64,000 nucleotides of DNA from Cyanobium sp. FACHB-13342 (GTDB lineage Bacteria; Cyanobacteriota; Cyanobacteriia; PCC-6307; Cyanobiaceae): contig NZ_JACJRT010000014.1 in assembly GCF_014697415.1 (NCBI RefSeq), forward strand, positions 203,075 through 267,074, read 5' to 3'. The translations under genes were made by a program, and so were the position numbers. How positions within the stretch are numbered: the stretch's first letter is position 1; the number at the start of each line of letters is the position of its first letter. Positions 55,645 to 64,000 of this stretch are shown here, one piece after another. The notes under the pieces were generated by a model that was not told the DNA's origin, made no database searches, and saw only the letters and a list, made by a program, of their open reading frames with translations.

Positions 55645-56757
55645 TTGGTCCTGTCTTCCGGTTCTGGCCAGCCCTCCGAGGGAAGCGTCACCAGCCGCCA
55701 GGCGGCCTGGGCCCTCGGCGCTCTGCTGCTGCTGGCCTGTCTGCTGGTCGACTGGCACACCAGAGCCGCCCAGCTCACCCCGCCCCTGCTGCTGGCAATC
55801 CTGATCAGCGCGGCGGTCACCGCCTGGGGAGTGCCCCGGCTACGCCGGCTGAAGCTCGGCCAGGTGATCCGGGAAGAGGGGCCCCAGGGCCACCTGAGCA
55901 AGGCCGGCACCCCCACGATGGGTGGGCTGCTGGTGGTGCCCGTGGGCGTGCTGGTGGGCGGCCTGATCACCCCGAGTGATCCGCGCCTGCTGGCCGTTGC
56001 CGCCATCACCCTGGCCTACATGGCCATCGGCGCCATCGACGACTGGCGCAGCCTCACCCGCCGCACCAACACGGGCCTGACGCCCCGGGGCAAGTTGCTG
56101 CTCCAGGCCGGAGCGGCCGTGCTGTTTCTGGCCTGGGCCGCCACCGGCCAGTGGCTGGGGGGCGCCGACGCCGGCGACATCGGCCTGCCCCTGGGCTGGG
56201 TGCTGCCGATCGGGCTGCTGATCTGGCCCCTGGGGCTGTTTGTGTTTCTGGCCGAAAGCAACGCCACCAACCTCACCGATGGTCTCGACGGACTGGCGGC
56301 CGGCTGCGGCGCCGTGGTGTTCACCGGCCTGGGGCTGCAGCTGATGCTGCGCGGCCACGAAGGAGATGCATCCCTGGCCGGCTTCTGCGCCGCCATGGCG
56401 GGCTGCTGGCTGGGTTTTCTGGCCCACAACCGCCACCCGGCCCGGCTGTTCATGGGAGACACCGGCTCCCTGGCCATGGGGGCCGCCCTCAGCGCCGTGG
56501 CCCTGCTTTCCAACAGCCTCTGGCCGCTGCTGTTGATGGGCGGGGTGTTCCTGGCTGAATCCCTCTCGGTGATCCTGCAGGTGTGGGTGTTCAAAGCCAC
56601 CAAGAACCCGGCCACGGGCCAGGGTCGACGCCTGCTGCGGATGGCGCCGCTGCACCACCACTTCGAACTGGGTGGGTTGGCGGAACAGGGCGTGGTGATC
56701 CGCTTCTGGGTCGCCAGCCTGCTACTGGTGGTGTTGGGTTTGGTGCTGCTGCCCTGA
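55645..56757 (+). CDS. mraY: Phospho-N-acetylmuramoyl-pentapeptide transferase (MraY)
   Basis: MraY transfers the muramyl-pentapeptide to undecaprenyl phosphate, the first membrane step of peptidoglycan synthesis. The 370-residue protein has about ten membrane helices and the motifs [37 protein letters not shown] (Asp-rich catalytic loop), [17 protein letters not shown] and [11 protein letters not shown]. No ATG is available in frame before the first helix; the TTG at 55645 is the likely start. It is not in a dcw-type cluster here. Confidence 0.93.
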   Translation: MVLSSGSGQPSEGSVTSRQAAWALGALLLLACLLVDWHTRAAQLTPPLLLAILISAAVTAWGVPRLRRLKLGQVIREEGPQGHLSKAGTPTMGGLLVVPVGVLVGGLITPSDPRLLAVAAITLAYMAIGAIDDWRSLTRRTNTGLTPRGKLLLQAGAAVLFLAWAATGQWLGGADAGDIGLPLGWVLPIGLLIWPLGLFVFLAESNATNLTDGLDGLAAGCGAVVFTGLGLQLMLRGHEGDASLAGFCAAMAGCWLGFLAHNRHPARLFMGDTGSLAMGAALSAVALLSNSLWPLLLMGGVFLAESLSVILQVWVFKATKNPATGQGRRLLRMAPLHHHFELGGLAEQGVVIRFWVASLLLVVLGLVLLP

Positions 56758-56781
56758 GCCCTGCCGTTGCCACCGCCCCCC

Positions 56782-57018
56782 ATGGCCTACTTCAGCTGGA
56801 AGGACACCGGCCTCACCTCCGACTGCGCCAGCCTGGCGGCCATGGCCTCCCGCTTTGAAGAGGCGGCCGAACTGATGCGGCGCATGGCCAGCGAGGGCTT
56901 CCAACTGGAGCGCCACAGCGATGGCCAGCACATCACCCACCCCGATCCAGCGGTCTTCGAGGCCTACGGCTTCATCAACGAAGAATCGCCGGTGCGGCAA
57001 CTCACCCTGCTGCCTTGA
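56782..57018 (+). CDS. Small conserved-looking protein of unknown function
   Basis: The 78-residue protein (AYFSWKDTGLTSDCASLAAMASRFEEAAELMRRM...) is soluble, mixed helix and strand, with a clear end in ESPVRQLTLLP. No domain is recognised. Codon use agrees with the neighbouring genes. The ATG at 56782 is preferred to a TTG at 56767. It lies 25 bases after mraY and may share its transcript. Confidence 0.65.
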   Translation: MAYFSWKDTGLTSDCASLAAMASRFEEAAELMRRMASEGFQLERHSDGQHITHPDPAVFEAYGFINEESPVRQLTLLP

Positions 57019-57028
57019 GAGGCCAGGC

Positions 57029-57202
57029 TCAATTGCGCCGCAGATAACCCACAACCCACACCACCACGAAGGCGAGTGAGGAGAGGCCCAGATAGATCAG
57101 GGCCCACTTCTGCAGGGTGGCGATATCCCAGCCGAACAGGAGACCGTTGGCGGCATCCCCGGCGGTGCTGAACCCCAATGGCAATCCCAACAGCCAACCC
57201 AT
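57029..57202 (-). CDS. Small single-helix membrane protein (tentative)
   Basis: From the ATG at 57202 the 57-residue product has GWLLGLPLGFSTAGDAANGLLFGWDIATLQKWALIYLGLSSLAFVVVWVVGYLRRN, with one convincing membrane helix near the C-terminus and a basic end. The sequence looks protein-like but no family is recognised. A longer start (57256) would overlap the divergent purT start. The gene converges on the preceding small gene with ten bases between stops. Confidence 0.45.
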   Translation of the reverse strand: MGWLLGLPLGFSTAGDAANGLLFGWDIATLQKWALIYLGLSSLAFVVVWVVGYLRRN

Positions 57203-57254
57203 CGAGGCGCCCCGGTGTGGAGGAAAATCAAAGCCATCTTGCCGGGTGTCCCCC

Positions 57255-58454
57255 ATGGCCTCACCAGCCCCCAGTGCCCTGCCGGCCACGCTGATGCTGC
57301 TGGGCAGCGGTGAACTGGGCAAGGAGGTGGCCATCGCCGCCCAGCGCCTCGGCTGCCGGGTGATCGCGGTGGACCGCTACGCCGGCGCCCCGGCCATGCA
57401 GGTGGCCGACGTGGCCGAGGTGATCGCCATGGCCGACGCCGAGGCCCTCAAGGCCGTGGTGCGCCGCCACCGGCCCGACCTGGTGATCCCGGAGATCGAA
57501 GCCCTGGCCGTGGATGCCCTGGCCGAGCTGGAAGCCGAGGGCATCACCGTGATTCCCACGGCCCGGGCCACGGCCGTCACCATGAACCGCGACCGCATCC
57601 GCGACCTGGCCGCCACGGAGCTGGGGTTGCGCACGGCCCGCTTCGCCTACGCCGAAAGCGCCGAGGAGCTGGCCGCGGCGGCAGCCGGACTGGGCTGGCC
57701 GGTGGTGGTGAAGCCGGTGATGAGCTCCTCAGGCAAGGGGCAGAGCGTGGTGCCGGGGCCCGAGGGCATCGCCGCCGCCTGGGACGCCGCCCTGGCCGGC
57801 GCCCGTGGTGCCGGTGCGCGAGTGATCGTGGAGGAGTTCCTGCGCTTCGAGCTGGAAATCACCCTGCTCACCGTGAAGCAGTGGGCAGGACCCACCCTCT
57901 TCTGCCCACCGATCGGCCACATCCAGGAGCGGGGCGACTACCAGGCCAGCTGGCAGCCGGCCGTCCTGGGCAACGCCGAGCTGGCCGCTGCCCAATCCAT
58001 GGCCCAGGCCGTCACCGACAACCTGGGCGGTGCCGGCCTGTTCGGCGTGGAATTCTTTCTCTGCCGCACCCCCGCTGGGGAGCTCGAGGTGGTGTTCTCC
58101 GAGCTCTCACCCCGCCCCCACGACACGGGCCTGGTGACCCTGGTGGGCCAGAACCTGAGCGAGTTCGAGCTGCACCTGCGGGCGGTGCTGGGCCTGCCGA
58201 TCCCAGCCATTCGCAGCCTCGGCGCAGCCGCCAGCCGGGTGATCCTGGCGGAGGCCGCCGGCGCACCGGTGACCTACAGCGGCGTGGCAGAAGCCCTCAG
58301 CGAGGAGGACACCCAGGTGCTGCTGTTCGGCAAGCCGGAGGCCCGCCCCCAGCGGCGCATGGGCGTGGCCCTGGCCCGCGGCAGCAACGAGGCCGAGGCC
58401 CGCCGCAAGGCCGATGGGGCCGCCGCCCAGATCCGCGTGGAGCCCTCCAGCTGA
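57255..58454 (+). CDS. purT: Formate-dependent phosphoribosylglycinamide formyltransferase (PurT)
   Basis: PurT formylates glycinamide ribonucleotide using formate and ATP. The 399-residue ATP-grasp enzyme shows MLLGSGELGKEVAIAAQRLG, PEIEALAVDAL, MNRDRIRDLAA, PVVVKPVMSSSGKGQSVV, GHIQERGDYQASWQP and VVFSELSPRPHDTGLVTL with metal-binding acidic residues. It depends on a formate source, and purU in the same window would provide it. The ATG at 57255 matches the family start. The LCP gene begins 54 bases downstream. Confidence 0.95.
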   Translation: MASPAPSALPATLMLLGSGELGKEVAIAAQRLGCRVIAVDRYAGAPAMQVADVAEVIAMADAEALKAVVRRHRPDLVIPEIEALAVDALAELEAEGITVIPTARATAVTMNRDRIRDLAATELGLRTARFAYAESAEELAAAAAGLGWPVVVKPVMSSSGKGQSVVPGPEGIAAAWDAALAGARGAGARVIVEEFLRFELEITLLTVKQWAGPTLFCPPIGHIQERGDYQASWQPAVLGNAELAAAQSMAQAVTDNLGGAGLFGVEFFLCRTPAGELEVVFSELSPRPHDTGLVTLVGQNLSEFELHLRAVLGLPIPAIRSLGAAASRVILAEAAGAPVTYSGVAEALSEEDTQVLLFGKPEARPQRRMGVALARGSNEAEARRKADGAAAQIRVEPSS

Positions 58455-58508
58455 GCAAGCGGCGCTCACCCCCTGGTGCAGCAGGGTTTCGGCCCTTATG
58501 GTGCCGCC

Positions 58509-59537
58509 ATGAGCCAGGCCCAACCCCGCCCGCGTCGCAGCCGACGCGACAGCAGTCGCGGGGCTGTGGTCACCGACTTGCACAACCTTCGGGAGCAGCG
58601 CCAATCAGGGCGTGAGCAACGCCAGACCGGCCGGCCCAAACCCGCTGCTCACGCCGGCGAGAGCCCTCGCCGCAACCGACGCCGCCCCCTGGTGCCCTTC
58701 GCCCTGGGCATCGCCCTCGGCTATGGCCTGGCCGGGCCCCTGCCCCAGCTGGCCAGTGGGGCGATGGCGGCCTTGGTGCATGGGCCCCAACACCTCACCA
58801 GCCTGATCAATCCCTTCGGCATCGGCAACCGGCGCATCCTGGTGATCGGCACCGACAACGTGGGCGAGAACACCGATGTGATGTTCACGGTGCAGCTGAA
58901 GGACGGCACCACCCAGCTCACCCAGGTGCCGCGGGACACCTTTGTGGAATCGGCCGAGTACGGCATCGTCAAGGCCAATGCCCTCTATGCCTTCGGCGGC
59001 ATGGGGGCCCTGAAACAGGAACTCACCAACCTGCTGGATGCACCGGTGGACCGCTATGTGCGGGTCAACCTGCGGGCCGTTGAACACCTGGCGGACGCCC
59101 TCGGCGGGGTCGAGGTCGACGTGCCCAAGCGCCTGTACTACGTCGACAACACCCAAAACCTCTACATCGACCTGTACCCCGGCCGCCAGGTGCTGAAGGG
59201 GGAGCAGCTCGAAGGCTTCCTGCGTTTCCGCCACGATGAACTGGGCGACCTGGGCCGCATGGAGCGGCAAAAACTGGTGCTCGCCGAGGTGTTCCGCAAA
59301 CTGGCCCAGCCCACCACCTTGGCCCGGCTGCCGGAGCTGCTCAAGATCGCCGGCGACGATGTCAAAACCGATCTCTCCCCCGTGGAGATGGGGCAGCTGC
59401 TCACCGCCATGGCCAGCACCAAACTCGCCACCCGCCAACTGCCCGGCCGGGCGTTCTGGCACAACGACCTGAGCTACTGGATGCCCGACGGCAACAGCCA
59501 CTACGCCGGCGTCAGCAGCGAAGAACCCCTGCCCTGA
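58509..59537 (+). CDS. LytR-CpsA-Psr (LCP) family cell-wall glycopolymer transferase
   Basis: The 342-residue protein has a long basic N-terminus (about 60 residues), one membrane helix (about 61-82) and an extracytoplasmic LCP domain with RILVIGTDNVGENTDVMF, TQLTQVPRDTFVE, GGVEVDVPKRLYY and FLRFRHDELGDLGRMERQK. Conserved Arg and Asp residues for pyrophosphate-lipid binding are in place. It would attach a glycopolymer to the cell wall or take part in surface polysaccharide assembly. The ATG at 58509 is preferred to an upstream in-frame start at 58476. The last 37 bases overlap the convergent sps. Confidence 0.87.
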   Translation: MSQAQPRPRRSRRDSSRGAVVTDLHNLREQRQSGREQRQTGRPKPAAHAGESPRRNRRRPLVPFALGIALGYGLAGPLPQLASGAMAALVHGPQHLTSLINPFGIGNRRILVIGTDNVGENTDVMFTVQLKDGTTQLTQVPRDTFVESAEYGIVKANALYAFGGMGALKQELTNLLDAPVDRYVRVNLRAVEHLADALGGVEVDVPKRLYYVDNTQNLYIDLYPGRQVLKGEQLEGFLRFRHDELGDLGRMERQKLVLAEVFRKLAQPTTLARLPELLKIAGDDVKTDLSPVEMGQLLTAMASTKLATRQLPGRAFWHNDLSYWMPDGNSHYAGVSSEEPLP

Positions 59538-61555
59538 GGGAGAAGAGTCTTCAGCCCCGCAGAAAGCGGTGATGCTCCAATCCCCTGCTCGCTGGCCTCC
59601 ACCAGGATGGCGCTGAGGGGTAGCTGCCAGCGCAGGGCGACATAGCGGAGGGCCTCGCTTTTGGAGGCGGTGAGCGGCAGCACATCCAAGTACCAGTGCT
59701 GGAAGAGGTGGGCTCGGGCCGCCAGAGCGTGCTGCTGCAAGGTCTGACGCACCAGGGGCAGGATGCCCTGGTCGGGCTCCTGCAGCAGATAGCTCACCTT
59801 GAAGGCACCCTGCTGGGCCGGATCCTGCAGGCGCAGCCGCGGTTGGAGTGGCGCCAGCGCGGCTTGCACCGCACCCCGGTCCCAACGCCGGCCGATGTGG
59901 CGCTGCCAGTGGTGATCGGGCCAGAGGCCCTCGGCCGTGCGGATGTGGATCTCGGTGCCGGCCTGGGTGATCCACAGCCAGGGCTCGGGCAGGTGGAGTT
60001 CAGCAAAGCGCTGGCGGGCCGCCTGGATCGAGCGGCCGCTGGTGAGGCCAATGCCCAGCTGGGGTTCGGCCAGCAAACGTCGCCGCAATTCAGCCAGGGT
60101 GCTCGGATCCGGATCGGCCAGGCTGGCATCGAGATCGAGCACGATCAGCCGTTCGGGACGCTCAGGCGGAACGGTTTCACCCTGCTGAAACCAGCGGCGG
60201 GGCCGCAGGCTGGCGGCCTGGTGGCCCGCGGCCGTCGCCGCCCCCAGGTAGTGGTTCACATGGGCGTCCCAACTGAAGGAGCGGCTCACTGCCTCCACCC
60301 CGTTGTCACGCCAGCGCCGCCAGCGCTCAGGCTGGGCCAGGCTGTCCTCCACGGCCTGCTGCAGGGCATCGAGGTCGGACACGTCCACCAGCAGACCGTT
60401 CTGGCAGCGAGCCAGGATGTCCTTGGGACCGCCGTCATCGGTGGCCACGATTGGTACACCGCAGGCCGCGGCCTCCAGCAGGGTGAGGCCGAAGGGCTCG
60501 GTGAGGGCTGGATTGACGAACACACCACCCAGCCGTGACGCCCAGCGGTAGATGGCCGGAATCTGGTGGCGCTCGTGCTGCTTCGGATAGGCCACCTGGC
60601 CGTAGAGATCAAAGCGGTCCACCAGCTCGAACACCTGCTGGAACACCTCCCGTTGCTGCTTCTCCAGCTGGCGGGGGTCGTTGCGGCAACCCAGCAGGAG
60701 CACGAGGTTGTGCTGCTGCCGCAGACGCTCGGAGCGACCAAACACCTCCACCAGGGCCGGAATGTTTTTGCGGTGATCGGCCCGGCAGATGGCCAGCACC
60801 GGCGGCTTGGCGGGATCGCGCAGAAAGGGCTCGATCAGCCCCTGCACCAGGGGTTCCTCCAGGGCGGCCTGGGGCGGAAAGAACTGGCGCAGGTCGACAC
60901 CGGGGGGAATCACGGCGGCCTGATCCGCGCAGAAGCGGCCATAGCGGGCGTACTGCACCTCCAGCTCCTGCCGGGTGCTGGTCACCACCAGATTGCTGTG
61001 GGCCAGGGCGAGTTCTTCAGCTTCAATGCGCCGGGCCATCGCGTAGTGCTCCTCGATCTGACGCGGATCCACACCCGCATCGATCAGGCGCCGCCGCTTC
61101 TCCCGGCCCAGGGAGTGGCCGGTGAACACCAGCGGAATGCCCAAACGCTGCCGCAGCAGGGCACCCACGTAACCGGCATCGGCGTAGTGGGCATGGATCC
61201 AATCGGGTAAACGGTCCTGGGCAAGCAGGCTTTCCGTGAGCGCATCGGCCAACGCATCGAGGTGCAGCCACAACAACTCTTTGCGCAGATAGCGGCGTGG
61301 CCCGAAGGCCAGCCTCCGTATGGCGGCACCGGGGCCCAGCGACTCCCAGGGCTGGGCGTAATCGGCAGACACGCGGCGATCCCGGATCAGCCGTGTCACC
61401 ACGTCCAGCCGCTCCACCTCCGGCCGCAGGGCGAGGCTGCGGGCCAACTCGAGCACGTAGGTGGTCTGCCCTCCGGTGTCCGCATCACGACCCAGTTCGA
61501 GGTCATGACCCCGAAACAGGCCATGGAGGTGCAAGTGAAGGAGGTACAAACCCAC
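59501..61555 (-). CDS. sps: Sucrose-phosphate synthase with C-terminal HAD phosphatase-like domain, 3' end apparently altered
   Basis: The 684-residue protein has a GT4 glucosyltransferase (HLHLHGLFRGHDLELGRDADTGGQ, VFTGHSLGREKRRRLIDAGV, VFVNPALTEPFGLTLLEAAACG) and a HAD phosphatase-like domain with motif I LIVLDLDAS (about 474), motif II LTSGRS (about 510) and a Lys in SKSEAL. The expected motif IV (GDxGND-like) is missing: after ILVEASEQG the frame changes to a low-complexity tail of about 26 residues. A different frame carries GLEHHRFLRG and a stop at 59551, which resembles the normal family end. GTG at 61555 gives the typical start (GLYLLHLHLHGLF). It overlaps the LCP gene by 37 bases. 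Confidence 0.88.
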   Translation of the reverse strand: MGLYLLHLHLHGLFRGHDLELGRDADTGGQTTYVLELARSLALRPEVERLDVVTRLIRDRRVSADYAQPWESLGPGAAIRRLAFGPRRYLRKELLWLHLDALADALTESLLAQDRLPDWIHAHYADAGYVGALLRQRLGIPLVFTGHSLGREKRRRLIDAGVDPRQIEEHYAMARRIEAEELALAHSNLVVTSTRQELEVQYARYGRFCADQAAVIPPGVDLRQFFPPQAALEEPLVQGLIEPFLRDPAKPPVLAICRADHRKNIPALVEVFGRSERLRQQHNLVLLLGCRNDPRQLEKQQREVFQQVFELVDRFDLYGQVAYPKQHERHQIPAIYRWASRLGGVFVNPALTEPFGLTLLEAAACGVPIVATDDGGPKDILARCQNGLLVDVSDLDALQQAVEDSLAQPERWRRWRDNGVEAVSRSFSWDAHVNHYLGAATAAGHQAASLRPRRWFQQGETVPPERPERLIVLDLDASLADPDPSTLAELRRRLLAEPQLGIGLTSGRSIQAARQRFAELHLPEPWLWITQAGTEIHIRTAEGLWPDHHWQRHIGRRWDRGAVQAALAPLQPRLRLQDPAQQGAFKVSYLLQEPDQGILPLVRQTLQQHALAARAHLFQHWYLDVLPLTASKSEALRYVALRWQLPLSAILVEASEQGIGASPLSAGLKTLLPQGRGSSLLTPA

Positions 61556-61573
61556 AGGGCAGGACAACTGCCC

Positions 61574-61583
61574 CTATCGATAG
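61574..61583. promoter_or_regulatory. Palindrome CTATCGATAG upstream of sps
   Basis: A perfect 10-bp palindrome lies 18 bases before the GTG start of sps. It is followed by GCGAGTTC (61583-61590), whose complement GAACTCGC recurs at 61623-61630. The combination could be an operator or transcript structure. Confidence 0.3.
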
Positions 61584-61806
61584 CGAGTTCAGCGACCACC
61601 GTCCGCATTACGACACAGGAGCGAACTCGCACGACGCAACCTGAACAAGGCAAACCGCAGCTATGGCTGGCTCTTTCGGCCAAAAGCGGTCCATGAAGCT
61701 GAATGACGGGGAGCACACAATTCGGGGGAACTGCTGGCACCCAGGCCGTTTGACACGGCCCGCCAGGGTCCATAGGGTGCAGTCAGCCATGGTGTGGGAA
61801 TCGGAC

Positions 61807-62253
61807 ATGGCAAGCCAACAGGCGCTCCATCGCGGACTCGCCCTCGCGACAGGGCTGCTCCTGGCTGGCAACCTGCTGGCCTGTGATGAGCTGACCCGCG
61901 CCAAGCGAAGGGATGATCCAGCCTCCGCGCTCAACACCCGCACCTCGAAATGGAGAGGCAGCTCAACCGATGGCTCCTACAGCCATGTGGAACAGGTGAG
62001 CACGGGCAAGAACAGCTTTGTATTCAACGAAACCTGGTACAAAAAAGGACCCAAACCGATCAAGACATCAGGCTCAGGCCGGTTTGAGGAATCCAACAGC
62101 ACCAACATTTACACCTACACCAACCCGCCAGGCGTAGTAGTGGTACGCACCGACGAAAGCCCAGACGAAATCTCCACGGTGGACACCGTGATCAACACCA
62201 CGATCCCACTCTTTAAGGTGGGCGAGCAGATCAGCTACACGGTAAGGGAATAG
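61807..62253 (+). CDS. Small lipoprotein of unknown function
   Basis: The 148-residue precursor has a lipoprotein signal (GLALATGLLLAGNLLAC) and a mature part rich in Ser, Thr and Asn with several aromatic residues (NSFVFNETWYKKGPKPIKTSG, NIYTYTNPPGVVVVRTDES). No domain is recognised; it looks like an outer-envelope or secreted beta-rich protein. The ATG at 61807 is preferred; an ATG at 61789 is possible. It is divergent from sps and convergent with the Trp-rich repeat protein. Confidence 0.65.
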   Translation: MASQQALHRGLALATGLLLAGNLLACDELTRAKRRDDPASALNTRTSKWRGSSTDGSYSHVEQVSTGKNSFVFNETWYKKGPKPIKTSGSGRFEESNSTNIYTYTNPPGVVVVRTDESPDEISTVDTVINTTIPLFKVGEQISYTVRE

Positions 62254-62290
62254 GGCGATAACCAACGCCTTTCAAAGCCATCCCCGCCAA

Positions 62291-62305
62291 CAAGAAGGGT
62301 TCTTG
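62291..62305 (+). terminator. Possible weak terminator after the small lipoprotein
   Basis: CAAGAA-GGG-TTCTTG forms a perfect 6-bp stem with a 3-base loop; a TTTTT run lies eight bases downstream. The stem is A/T-rich and the distance to the T-run is long, so efficiency is uncertain. Confidence 0.4.
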
Positions 62306-62383
62306 CGCAATTGTTTTTGTAATCAGCTTATAAGGCCATCACGGCTTTTGAACTCAAGATCGGTTGAGACGCGAACTTCAGGC

Positions 62384-64000
62384 CTAAAGCCCAGTGTAGA
62401 GATCGGCAAACAACAAGCCTTGTTCCGGGGTCCACTGGAATTGCAGGAGTGCAGTCTGAGCCAATTGCGTTGACATCGCATCGAGCAAAGAAGAATCAGG
62501 GATCAATTGAGCTTCTGCGGACAGACCCGTCGAATAGGTAGCCTGGATATTAGTTTGAGAACTATATGAACCAAACGGATCTTCAGAGCGATAAGACTCG
62601 CTGAAGCCCGTCATTAGACCGGTTAGAGAATCGTATTGATACACAACAGAGCGCGAATATGGATCATCTCCAATCCCATAGGAACCCTGTGATACAAGTC
62701 GGGATGCCAAGAGACTATCCGATGGCTCTGCGGCACCAAATACATTTAGGTAGGCCCCGCTGATGATCTCCAGGGCAGAACTAGGAGAGTCGAAAAGCAC
62801 ATCAGACCGAAGCCAGCGCAACAGGCTATCCGAACCACCCTCATAGAGGTCGACCGAAAAAGATATTCCCGCCTCATCATCGCCTGAGGGAGGATTGAAG
62901 ACAACTGCGTCATAACCAATGGAATCACCGGTCTCAGTGACAACAAGCCGACCATCATAAAAACTCATGGGAGTCGAGGTGTAGGTTGTCTGTCGTACAC
63001 CGCCGAAGATTTCAACACTTGCATCAAAGGTTGTGGGATCAGGCCAAGGAAGGTTTTCAATTGCTTCATTGAAAATGCCACCGTTGGGACCGCTTTCATA
63101 TCGATAGCCGACAGCTTCACTTAACGACAAACTTTGACCAAAGGAACCCGCATAAAGACTACCCTGAGAAAAAACAAGCTTTTCTGCGGCGATCAACCCA
63201 CCATCGAGGACGTTAACAGTTACAATTCGACGAAGCTCAACAGGGTTAGCGATATAACCTTCACGATTGTCCTCAGCGAAGAACTCAGCAACAGCAATGC
63301 CGCTAGGGCCGTAGATATAATAAAAATAATCAACATAGTCAGGACCGGATTGAGTATATGTAGAATCAAGTTGAATCGTATCTCGCTTGACAGCCAGAGG
63401 CCTGTCTTGAGCATCTAAGAGATATTGATAATCATATGAGTAGGAAAAAGAATCTGTACGTGAGCCGGAGGACTCGATTGTCGTTGAGGTTCTATAATCA
63501 GTTTGGCTTATTAGATACGTGGTTTGAAGAAGGTCGGTTCTAATAGGCAGAAGGGGATTGGGCTGATATGCATTGGGATCACCAAGGGCACCATCCGCAT
63601 TAACGTCAAACCCGAAAGCGTCTTCCCACGTCCATAGGCTCTGGCCCGAGAGCCAGCCCGTACTGCCCGTAATCACTCCAGCGCTGTTCGTGGTCCAGAC
63701 CAGGCCTTGACCTTCATAGGCCCCCGTGCCATCCAGCAGCACTTGATACCCAGTTCCAAAAGCACGTGCTCCCTTGGCGTCCCACGATGCTGAACTCGCA
63801 TCGCTGTAACTCACACCCGAGCTGTTGCGCAGCTTCAGCAGGTCATCCGTATCCCCATCGCCATCACGGTCGATGTAGTAGGTCCCCCCATAAACAGCTC
63901 CGATCGGGCGCACCAGGCGCCCTCCAACCACATCAACAGCGGCATACCCTGTTGTTCCATCATCGTTCAGCTCCACCCCAAAGGCACTTTCCCACTGCCA
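62384..64000 (-). CDS. C-terminal part of a large secreted protein with Trp-rich repeats (partial, N-terminus off the right edge)
   Basis: The frame is open at the right edge and ends at 62384 (about 539 residues visible). It contains Trp-rich repeats of the type found at the ends of cyanobacterial type I secretion substrates: WQWESAFGVELNDDG, DRDGDGDTDDLL, WTWEDAFGFDVNADGALGD, followed by a beta-rich region with many YxxY and SGxDS elements and calcium-binding-like Asp motifs. No RTX nonapeptides are clear in the visible part. From about 63500 down to its end the gene is AT-richer than its neighbours. It is probably exported by a type I system like the one at the left edge. Confidence 0.72.
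   Translation of the reverse strand, partial: WQWESAFGVELNDDGTTGYAAVDVVGGRLVRPIGAVYGGTYYIDRDGDGDTDDLLKLRNSSGVSYSDASSASWDAKGARAFGTGYQVLLDGTGAYEGQGLVWTTNSAGVITGSTGWLSGQSLWTWEDAFGFDVNADGALGDPNAYQPNPLLPIRTDLLQTTYLISQTDYRTSTTIESSGSRTDSFSYSYDYQYLLDAQDRPLAVKRDTIQLDSTYTQSGPDYVDYFYYIYGPSGIAVAEFFAEDNREGYIANPVELRRIVTVNVLDGGLIAAEKLVFSQGSLYAGSFGQSLSLSEAVGYRYESGPNGGIFNEAIENLPWPDPTTFDASVEIFGGVRQTTYTSTPMSFYDGRLVVTETGDSIGYDAVVFNPPSGDDEAGISFSVDLYEGGSDSLLRWLRSDVLFDSPSSALEIISGAYLNVFGAAEPSDSLLASRLVSQGSYGIGDDPYSRSVVYQYDSLTGLMTGFSESYRSEDPFGSYSSQTNIQATYSTGLSAEAQLIPDSSLLDAMSTQLAQTALLQFQWTPEQGLLFADLYTGL

Noticed and set aside
63134..63418. Plus-strand open frame inside the Trp-rich repeat gene
   Set aside because: It lies antisense to a long coding frame with clear repeat motifs and shows no domain of its own.

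Overview
The window looks like a chromosomal segment of a high-GC picocyanobacterium of the Cyanobium / non-marine Synechococcus type. The evidence is the photosystem II lipoprotein PsbQ, a Tic20-family protein, a DUF3134 protein, a cyanobacterial group 2 sigma factor, a UrtA-type urea-binding protein, a sucrose-phosphate synthase and a Nif11-type peptide. Genes are tightly packed, with many ATGA or TGATG stop-start overlaps and several convergent overlaps. No tRNA, rRNA, CRISPR array, transposase or phage gene was seen.

Left part (1-9.6 kb): a type I secretion operon on the minus strand (PpiC-type isomerase, ABC exporter with cyclic-nucleotide-binding-like and degenerate C39-like domains, HlyD adaptor that runs off the left edge). 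Next to it lies a large acidic secreted protein with a zincin-like N-terminus, VCBS modules and a C-terminal EF-hand loop. This gene is bracketed by a decayed copy of queE (about 4.8-5.3 kb) and the intact queE (8.9-9.6 kb).

9.6-16 kb: a minus-strand operon of an ecotin-family protease inhibitor (Arg at the predicted P1 position), a solute-binding-like lipoprotein and an MscS channel. Divergent from it is the coupled queC-pabB-pabC cluster (deazapurine and folate precursors).

16-34 kb: an orphan urtA behind a PilZ gene; a three-gene ATP-grasp / alpha-E / transglutaminase operon; then a concentration of cyclic-di-GMP genes (four GGDEF proteins, two of them with EAL) mixed with two tandem orphan solute-binding proteins. 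A siroheme pair (cobA, CbiX-like chelatase), a cupin, a Nif11-type leader-like peptide and a small dimeric-barrel-like protein sit inside this stretch.

34-62 kb: mostly housekeeping genes: MFS exporter, ppk, sigma factor, polyprenol/phytol kinase-like protein, DAHP synthase, acnB, a B12-type radical SAM protein, purU, psbQ, a ThiO-like oxidase, pstS with a Pho-box-like site, dnaK, aroE, tic20-like, rpsF, argG, mraY, purT, an LCP-family protein and a sucrose-phosphate synthase whose 3' end looks damaged. PurU (releases formate) and PurT (uses formate) form a functional pair. The right edge (62.4-64 kb) holds the C-terminal part of another large secreted protein with Trp-rich repeats, of the kind exported by type I systems.

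The observations most worth follow-up are the queE remnant flanking the secreted protein, the Arg-P1 ecotin in an MscS/lipoprotein operon, the cyclic-di-GMP/solute-binding cluster, the orphan Nif11 peptide with a six-residue tail, and the apparent deletion-frameshift in sps.
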